Source of the DNA: Actinomycetes bacterium
GTDB lineage: Bacteria > Actinomycetota > Actinomycetes > Actinomycetales > Microbacteriaceae
Direction: 5' to 3'
DNA length: 12,574 nt
Assembly (NCBI GenBank): GCA_023450335.1
Contig: JAEXHA010000037.1
Span: forward strand, 1-12,574
The translations under genes and the position numbers were made by a program. Below the pieces are notes generated by a model. It searched no databases and had not been told where the DNA came from. It worked only from the letters and a program-made list of their open reading frames with translations. Positions 5,517 to 12,574 of this stretch are shown piece by piece (position 1 is the first letter of the stretch; each line of letters begins with the position of its first letter).

Positions 5517-7319
5517 TCAGCGAGGCGGACCGGCGACCACCGCGGAGTCGGACGGGACGACGAGTACGCCCCCCGGTGCGGCGCCTCCGGCATCCGCGCC
5601 GCCGGCATCCGCGTCTCCGGCATCCTTCGCCGCCGCGCCCCCGGCGTCCCGCGCGGCCGTGGCGATCCAGACCTGCTCGTCGGGGCGCAGCGGCACCGCC
5701 CACGGTTGGGCTGACAGGTTCACCAGCACGCGTGCCGCGCCCCGGTCGAGTTCGTAACGGCGCCCACCGGGCGCTTCGGCCGCGGCCGCGCCGCGCTGCC
5801 CGTATCGGGGGTCGCTCAGCTCGGGGCGCTCCCGGCGCAATGCCGCCAGCCGACGGTAGAGAGCCAGCAGGCGGGCGTGGTCTCCGGCATCCACCTCTGA
5901 CCAGTCGAGCTTCGACCGCTCGAAGGTGCCGGGGTCGTTCGGGTCGGGCACGAGCGACTCGTCCCACCCCATGCGCGCGAACTCGGCCTTGCGGCCGCGG
6001 GCCGTGGCCTCGGCCAGCTCGGGTTCGGCGTGCGAGGTGAAGAACTGCCAGGGCGTGGTGGCACCCCACTCCTCACCCATGAACAGCATCGGCGTGCCGG
6101 GGGCCGTGAGCGTGAGCACGGCGGCCACCGCCAGGCGATCGTAGGAGAGCGTGGCGGAGAGCCGGTCGCCGGCGGCCCGGTTGCCGATCTGGTCGTGGTC
6201 CTGCGCGAAGGTGACCAGCCGCCAGCTGGGCACCTCGGGCGGCAGCGGTGAGCCGTGGTCGCGGCCGCGGAAAGACGAGTGGGTGCCGTCGTGGAAGAAC
6301 CCGCCGGTCCACGCCTTCGGCAGGGCATCGAGCGCGTCGAAGTCGGCGTAATAGCCGGCCGTCTCTCCGGTGAGGGCGACGTGGACGGCATGGTGCCAGT
6401 CGTCCGACCACTGCGCCGCCAGACCGTGCCCGCCCTGGGTGCGCGGCAGGATCATCACCGGATCGTTCAGGTCGCTCTCGGCGATGAGCGTGAGCGGCCG
6501 CCCGACGTGGGTGCTGAGGGCATCGACGCGCTCGGCGAGCTCGGCCAGCACGTGCTGGGGCTGGTCGCCGGACTCGTGCAGCGCATGCACGGCGTCGAGC
6601 CGCAGACCGTCGACGTGATAGTCGCCCAGCCACATGAGGGCATTGCCGATGATGTGCTCGCGCACGGCGCGCTCGTCGAGGTTGACGCTGTCGCCCCACG
6701 TGTTGCGGGTGCCATCGCGCAGGTAGGGGCCGAATTCGGGCAGATAGTTGCCGGACGGGCCGAGGTGGTTGTAGACGACGTCCTGGATGACGGCGAGGCC
6801 GTGCGCGTGGGCGGCGTCGACGAAGCGCTGATAGGCCGCCGGGCCGCCGTACTCCTCGTGCACGGCGTACCAGAGCACCCCGTCGTAGCCCCAGTTGTGT
6901 GTGCCGTTGAAGGCGTTGACGGGCAGCAGTTCGACATGCGTCACACCCAGGCCCGCGAGGTGGCCGAGCATGCCGGCGGCGGCATCGAGGGTGCCCGCGG
7001 GGGTGAACGTGCCGAGGTGGAGTTCGTAGATCAGTCCGCCGGCCAGCTGCCGACCGGTCCACGCGGAGTCGGTCCAGATGTGGGATGCCGGATCGAAGAA
7101 CGCCGACGGAGCGTGCACACCGTCCGGTTGGCGCCGCGAGCGCGGGTCGGGCCGGATCTGCTCGCTGTCGCCGAGGACGAAGCCGTAGGTCTCGCCGTCA
7201 GACAGCGACAGGTCGGTGCGCCACCACCCGTCGTCGCCGACCGGCGCGAGCTCGGCATCGTCGTGGCCGGGGCGGCGGAGTCGCACGCGGGTTGCGTAGG
7301 GCGCCCACACCTCGATCAT
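5517..7319 (-). CDS. treZ: Malto-oligosyltrehalose trehalohydrolase (TreZ)
   Basis: A 600-aa GH13 hydrolase (EC 3.2.1.141) that cuts trehalose from maltooligosyl trehalose, the last step of the TreX-TreY-TreZ pathway in the cytoplasm. The N-terminal CBM48-like beta domain starts at residue 1 (MIEVWAPYATRV). The (beta/alpha)8 barrel follows, with GLIYELHLGTF at 95-105, DVVYNH at 180-185, the nucleophile Asp242 in DGLRLDAVHAL, acid/base Glu281 in IAESDLND, and Asp376 in FAQDHDQIGN. GEEWGA at 415-420 is also typical. Length is near the family norm, plus an Ala/Gly/Asp-rich low-complexity stretch at about 558-583 that lies in the C-terminal beta domain. The start is supported by AAGGAG 7 nt upstream. 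It is last in the operon, 55 bp after treY. Confidence 0.96.
   Translation of the reverse strand: MIEVWAPYATRVRLRRPGHDDAELAPVGDDGWWRTDLSLSDGETYGFVLGDSEQIRPDPRSRRQPDGVHAPSAFFDPASHIWTDSAWTGRQLAGGLIYELHLGTFTPAGTLDAAAGMLGHLAGLGVTHVELLPVNAFNGTHNWGYDGVLWYAVHEEYGGPAAYQRFVDAAHAHGLAVIQDVVYNHLGPSGNYLPEFGPYLRDGTRNTWGDSVNLDERAVREHIIGNALMWLGDYHVDGLRLDAVHALHESGDQPQHVLAELAERVDALSTHVGRPLTLIAESDLNDPVMILPRTQGGHGLAAQWSDDWHHAVHVALTGETAGYYADFDALDALPKAWTGGFFHDGTHSSFRGRDHGSPLPPEVPSWRLVTFAQDHDQIGNRAAGDRLSATLSYDRLAVAAVLTLTAPGTPMLFMGEEWGATTPWQFFTSHAEPELAEATARGRKAEFARMGWDESLVPDPNDPGTFERSKLDWSEVDAGDHARLLALYRRLAALRRERPELSDPRYGQRGAAAAEAPGGRRYELDRGAARVLVNLSAQPWAVPLRPDEQVWIATAARDAGGAAAKDAGDADAGGADAGGAAPGGVLVVPSDSAVVAGPPR
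5584..5628 (-). repeat. Three 15-bp repeats in the low-complexity tail of treZ
   Basis: Three adjacent 15-bp units, each containing CCGGCATCC (5587, 5602, 5617), encode part of the Asp-Ala-Gly-rich stretch of TreZ (minus-strand reading GAT GCC GGN). A degenerate fourth copy with GGCGTCC follows at about 5642. Confidence 0.85.
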
Positions 7320-7326
7320 GATCTCG

Positions 7327-7332
7327 CTCCTT
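7327..7332 (-). promoter_or_regulatory. Ribosome binding site of treZ
   Basis: AAGGAG on the minus strand, 7 nt before the treZ ATG. It lies in the 55-bp treY-treZ gap, in which no terminator is visible, so the gene can be read from the operon mRNA. Confidence 0.8.
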
Positions 7333-7374
7333 CGGCGGCGGTCGGTCGGTTCGGCTCAGCATCCATCCTCGCGC

Positions 7375-9849
7375 TCAGCCTTCGGCTTTCAGCAGCGCCA
7401 CGGGGTAGCGTGCCAGCAGATCGGCGAGGGCCACCTCGGTGCCCGAGAAATGCCGGCCCGTGAGCACATCGACGGTGGGCCCGGCGTGGCGCAGCAGCAC
7501 GGTGTCGCCCCACCCCCCGCGGGCCGCCAGGCCGACCGGCAGTCGGGTCGCGACCGTGAGAGCGCCGCCGCGGTCGAACGCGATCGCATGCTCGGCCGCC
7601 TCGCCGACGACGGTCATGGGCGTGTACCGGGTGAACAGTGCGGGGTGGTCACGGCGCAGCCGCAGAGCTCGTGAGGTGACCAGGAGTTTCGCGGCGCCGG
7701 TGTCGTCGACCGGCGGCGGCATTCCGGCATCCACGTCGGCGAGCAGGCGCCGCCGCTGCGCGAAGTCGACCGGCCGGCGGTTGTCGGGGTCGACGAGCGA
7801 GAAGTCCCACAGCTCGGTGCCCTGGTACACGTCGGGAACTCCGGGGCCGGTCAACTGCAGGAGCTTCGCCGACAGCGCGTTCGACCACCCGGCATCCCGG
7901 ATCTCGGCGACGAACGCGTTCACGATCGCCACCGCCCGGCCGTGCGCGGTCGCGACGACCTCGAGCACGCGCTCTTCGAACGCGGTGTCGGGCGCCGCCC
8001 ACGAGGTGCGCTCCCCCGCCTCGCGCGCGGCCTTGATCGCATAGGCCCGCAGCCGTTCGGGCGCGGCGGGCCACGCACCCACGATCGCCTGCCACAGCAG
8101 GCTGTCGAACGGACCGTGCCCGGTCGAGGCGATGCCACGCAGCCGCTCGAGCACGCCGGCCCAGCGCTCGGGCACCTCGGCGAGCACATGCAGGCGTGCG
8201 CGGACGTCCTCGCTGCGCTTGGTGTCGTGGGTCGTCAGCGCCGTCATGGCCAGCGGCCACGCCGCCTGTCGCCGGGCGAACGCGTCGTGGAATCCGGCGC
8301 GGTCGAGCCAGAACTGCGAGGGATCGCCACCCACCTCATTGAGAGAGGTGAGACGGGGATACCGGTAGAACGCGGCGTCTTCGACCCCCTTGGCCATGAC
8401 CGGGCCGGTGGTCTGCATGAAGCGACGCGAGAACTCGGTGCCGTGCTCGCCCACCAACGGGCCGAGCACCGCCAGCGTGTCGGCGAGGTCGGCTCGGCGT
8501 GCGGTCGCGTCGGCCACGGCCGTGGTGATGTGTTCGCGCCCCGCGGGCAGGTACGAGCGGTAGACCGGGAACGAGGCGAGCAGTTCTGCCAGCGCGTCGG
8601 TGGCTGATTCCACGCCGAGCCGGTCGCGGATCGGCGCGGGCAGGCACCGCACGAGGCGCGCGGTCTCGGCGGCCTGCGCCTCATCGCCGACGGCGCGCTT
8701 GGTCGTGTGGATGAGCTCGGTCCAGTCGTGAGCCGGCAGCCCACTGTCGGCGCGCAGCGCCTCGTCGAGCGCGTCGAGGCGGGCGCGGCCGCGCGGGTCG
8801 ACGAGCACCCGGTCGATCTCGGCGAGCGCGTCGTACCCGGTGGTGCCGTCGACGGGCCACCAGCCGGGCAGCTGTTCGCCGTGCTCGAGGATCTTCTCGA
8901 CCACGATGTACGCCGCGGTGCCGCTCTGCCGCACGACGGCGTCTTCGAGGTCGGCGAAGTAGCCGCCGGGGTCGGCCAGCCCGTCGGGGTGGTCGATGCG
9001 CAGCCCGTCGACGAGCCCTTCGCGGAACCACCGCAGCACCTCGGCGTGGGCGGCGGCGAACACGGCGGGGTCTTCGACGCGGACGCCGGCCAGCGTCGTG
9101 ATCGTGAAGAACCGGCGGTAGTTGAGCACGGCGGCCTCGTCCTGCCAGAACGCCGGCTGCCAATGCTGCCGGGCGAGCACGGCGCGCACCGTGTCGGGGT
9201 CGTCGGTGGGCTCGTCGGGCGCGGTGCCCTCTGCCAGCGGCAGCACGTGCTCGAAGTAGCGGGCGTGGCCGAAGACGGCCTTCGCGGCGCGAGGTCCCGC
9301 GGCGTCGGGGCCTGCGGTGCCGGGCACGCCAGACTCGACGGCGCCGGCATCGTCCGCGGGTGCCGGGACGCCGGCATCCACCCCCGGCGGCACGATCCGC
9401 AGCTCGCGCGCGGCGAGGACGTCTTCGAGCGGCGCCCCGAGGATCGGCAGGCACACCCGTCCGTCGCCCGCGTCCCAGTCGATGTCGAACGCGGTCGCCC
9501 AGCGCGCGTCGCGCCCATGGGTGAGCACATCCCACCACCACGGATTCTCGGCCGGCACGGCGACGCCGACGTGGTTGGGCACGATGTCGACGAGCACCCC
9601 CAGCCCGGCGTCGCGGGCGGCCGCCGCGAACCGGGCGAACGCCTCGGGCCCGCCGCGCGCGGCGTCCACCCGGGTCGGGTCGACGACGTCGTAACCGTGG
9701 TCGGATCCCTCCGCCGCCTGCAGGATCGGCGACAGATAGGCCCAGCCCACACCGAGCTCGCCGAGGTAGCCGGTGAGCTCCGCCGCGGCGTCCAGGTCGA
9801 ACCCGGCGCGGATCTGCAGCCGGTAGGTGGATGCCGGGCGGCCCGCCAT
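7375..9849 (-). CDS. treY: Maltooligosyl trehalose synthase (TreY)
   Basis: An 824-aa GH13 isomerase (EC 5.4.99.15) that turns the reducing-end alpha-1,4 bond of a maltodextrin into the alpha,alpha-1,1 bond of trehalose. The N-terminus STYRLQIRAGFDLDAAAEL is diagnostic, followed by YLSPILQAAEGSDHGYDVVDPTRV and VDIVPNHVG. The catalytic residues are Asp286 in DGLRIDHPDGL, Glu318 in IVVEKIL and Asp542 in TTHDTKRSEDVRAR. The C-terminal motifs GPGVPDVYQGTELWDFSLVDPDNRR fit as well. Residues about 156-188 are an Asp/Ala/Gly/Pro-rich insertion absent from typical TreY, where the next conserved part is HARYFEH. The ATG at 9849 lies 9 bp after the glgX stop, with GAGGGG 12 nt upstream formed by the last glgX codons, which suggests translational coupling. 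Confidence 0.97.
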   Translation of the reverse strand: MAGRPASTYRLQIRAGFDLDAAAELTGYLGELGVGWAYLSPILQAAEGSDHGYDVVDPTRVDAARGGPEAFARFAAAARDAGLGVLVDIVPNHVGVAVPAENPWWWDVLTHGRDARWATAFDIDWDAGDGRVCLPILGAPLEDVLAARELRIVPPGVDAGVPAPADDAGAVESGVPGTAGPDAAGPRAAKAVFGHARYFEHVLPLAEGTAPDEPTDDPDTVRAVLARQHWQPAFWQDEAAVLNYRRFFTITTLAGVRVEDPAVFAAAHAEVLRWFREGLVDGLRIDHPDGLADPGGYFADLEDAVVRQSGTAAYIVVEKILEHGEQLPGWWPVDGTTGYDALAEIDRVLVDPRGRARLDALDEALRADSGLPAHDWTELIHTTKRAVGDEAQAAETARLVRCLPAPIRDRLGVESATDALAELLASFPVYRSYLPAGREHITTAVADATARRADLADTLAVLGPLVGEHGTEFSRRFMQTTGPVMAKGVEDAAFYRYPRLTSLNEVGGDPSQFWLDRAGFHDAFARRQAAWPLAMTALTTHDTKRSEDVRARLHVLAEVPERWAGVLERLRGIASTGHGPFDSLLWQAIVGAWPAAPERLRAYAIKAAREAGERTSWAAPDTAFEERVLEVVATAHGRAVAIVNAFVAEIRDAGWSNALSAKLLQLTGPGVPDVYQGTELWDFSLVDPDNRRPVDFAQRRRLLADVDAGMPPPVDDTGAAKLLVTSRALRLRRDHPALFTRYTPMTVVGEAAEHAIAFDRGGALTVATRLPVGLAARGGWGDTVLLRHAGPTVDVLTGRHFSGTEVALADLLARYPVALLKAEG
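9286..9378 (-). other. Low-complexity Asp/Ala/Gly/Pro insertion in treY
   Basis: Codes for residues 158-188 of TreY, between the conserved ELRIVPPG and the AVFGHARYFEH regions. Composition is biased to D, A, G, P and V, with DAG-type triplets recurring. It contains one GGATGCCGG and one CCGGCATCG near-match. It is probably a surface loop outside the active site. Confidence 0.7.
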
Positions 9850-9858
9850 CGGGATCGT

Positions 9859-12063
<2,205 letters not shown>

Positions 12064-12068
12064 GCGGG

Positions 12069-12073
12069 CCTCC
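12069..12073 (-). promoter_or_regulatory. Ribosome binding site deciding the glgX start
   Basis: GGAGG on the minus strand, 5 nt before the ATG at 12063. It lies within what would be codons 1-3 if the ATG at 12075 were used, so the downstream ATG is favoured. Confidence 0.65.
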
Positions 12074-12109
12074 ATGCTCTGCAGTCAGACCGTGCTCTGG
12101 GAGTCAGAC
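12073..12109 (-). repeat. Imperfect 18/19-bp tandem repeat in the glgX leader
   Basis: Two adjacent copies (12073-12090 and 12091-12109) share GTCTGACT followed by CAGAGCA-type sequence on the minus strand, differing by one inserted base and one or two substitutions. They lie just downstream of, and overlap, the candidate -10 box. A repeated operator or a recent duplication are both possible. Confidence 0.8.
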
Positions 12110-12111
12110 TA
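12106..12111 (-). promoter_or_regulatory. Candidate -10 box of the glgX-treY-treZ operon
   Basis: TAGTCT fits TANNNT and would give a leader of about 35 nt containing the GGAGG ribosome site. I see no -35 hexamer at the usual distance. The outer arm of an inverted repeat begins 13 bp upstream. Confidence 0.4.
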
Positions 12112-12123
12112 CTTGCCCCGGGT

Positions 12124-12209
12124 GTTCCGTTCGCAGGGGATTCCGGCCCGAGGCGCCCGACACGCCGGGCGACACGCCCGGGATCCGCAAAATCTCCTGC
12201 GAACCGAAC
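12124..12209. repeat. 86-bp imperfect inverted repeat upstream of glgX
   Basis: Arm GTTCCGTTCGCAGGGGATT (12124-12142) pairs with AATCTCCTGCGAACCGAAC (12191-12209) at 17 of 19 positions. The 48-bp centre is itself GC-rich and foldable; CGGGCG and CGCCCG flank ACA in it. It could be a REP-like dispersed element, an operator, or an mRNA-end hairpin for the upstream gene. No T-run follows on either strand. Confidence 0.75.
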
Positions 12210-12240
12210 GGGTGGGTGGGTCGGGTGCGGCGGGCGCGGG

Positions 12241-12335
12241 CTGCTCGTCGAGGTAGGCGGACAACGGGCGCGTGCGTCGGGCGCGTCAGCGCAGCGCGAT
12301 CTGCTCGTCGAGGTAGTCGGACAACGGGCGCGTGC
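12241..12335 (-). repeat. Duplicated 3' end of the right-edge gene (35-bp copies, 60-bp period)
   Basis: Copies at 12241-12275 and 12301-12335 match at 34 of 35 bases (G at 12257, T at 12317). The right copy codes for the TRPLSDYLDEQ end of the unknown gene. The left copy lies after its stop yet in the same frame, reading TRPLSAYLDEQ. The 25 bp between copies and the 30 bp left of the first are weakly alike, suggesting a decayed 60-bp tandem unit. Confidence 0.9.
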
Positions 12336-12574
12336 CGCCGGCGGCGTTCCAGCGCACGTGCGGCACCGCGGCGATCGAGATGAGCGGGTCGGCCGCGCCC
12401 CCGGCATCCACCACCGACAGGTCGATCTCGTGCCACCCGAAATGGAAGACCTCGCCCTCGGCGAAGCCGCCCCGGTGCGCGGCGGCGGCCCGGTCGGAGC
12501 GCTCCCGCTGCGACTCGGCGGTGAACCCGCGGATCGCGTCGTGCCGGGCCCGCAGCACCTCACCGGTCGCGAAC
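12286..12574 (-). CDS. Unrecognised protein, C-terminal part (5' end outside window)
   Basis: Open frame from the right window edge to a TGA at 12286, at least 95 codons. The visible part begins FATGEVLRARHDAIRGF, contains an Ala/Arg-rich helix-like stretch, then FHFGWHEIDLSVVDAGG and AAVPHVRW, and ends TRPLSDYLDEQIALR. A GTG at 12558 could be a start, but the frame is open beyond it, so a longer gene is likely. I do not recognise the family. Codon usage and the GGATGCCGG 9-mer (12411) match the neighbours, supporting a real gene. It lies 222 bp upstream of glgX on the same strand. A partial 3' duplication follows its stop. Confidence 0.65.
   Translation of the reverse strand, partial: FATGEVLRARHDAIRGFTAESQRERSDRAAAAHRGGFAEGEVFHFGWHEIDLSVVDAGGAADPLISIAAVPHVRWNAAGGTRPLSDYLDEQIALR

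Overview
The window is about 70% G+C, uses GC-rich third codon positions throughout, and shows TANNNT -10 boxes only 6 nt before a start codon. This points to a high-GC actinobacterium. The proteins read like Microbacteriaceae, probably Microbacterium or a close relative; that placement is my judgement, because no rRNA or marker gene is present. All genes lie on the minus strand except one.

Left block (1-3735, minus strand, read right to left): an apparent four-gene operon. It holds a sigma-70-family (ECF-like) sigma factor (3735-3100), a small cytosolic protein with an anti-sigma-like N-terminus and a beta-rich C-terminus (3107-2637, overlapping the sigma gene by 8 bp), a subtilisin-like (S8) protease with no signal peptide (2572-869), and a TPR-repeat protein (825 to beyond base 1). 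The last is probably the N-terminal part of a TPR-CHAT protein. A sigma factor, a possible regulator, a cytosolic protease and a TPR (possibly CHAT caspase-like) protein together look like a protease-controlled transcription-response or conflict system. This is the most interesting part of the window.

Middle block (3736-5516): a 142-bp divergent promoter region, then the only plus-strand gene, an orphan class-I glutamine amidotransferase-like protein (3878-4603). It is convergent with, and overlaps by 25 bp, a minus-strand TspO/MBR-like membrane protein (5397-4579). Both genes appear to be transcribed leaderless from -10 boxes followed by the same CACCGC spacer.

Right block (5517-12063, minus strand): a complete trehalose-from-glycogen operon, glgX/treX (debranching), treY (maltooligosyl trehalose synthase) and treZ (trehalohydrolase), with gaps of 9 and 55 bp. 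All three keep their catalytic triads. TreY and TreZ carry Asp/Ala/Gly-rich low-complexity insertions. Upstream of glgX lies a 222-bp intergenic region with an 18/19-bp tandem repeat in the leader, an 86-bp imperfect inverted repeat, and a duplicated 3' end of the next gene. That gene (12574-12286) is unrecognised and cut by the window edge.

Across all of this a 9-mer, GGATGCCGG, occurs 13 times on the two strands, far above chance, and in several reading frames. I see no rRNA, tRNA, IS element, prophage or CRISPR array.
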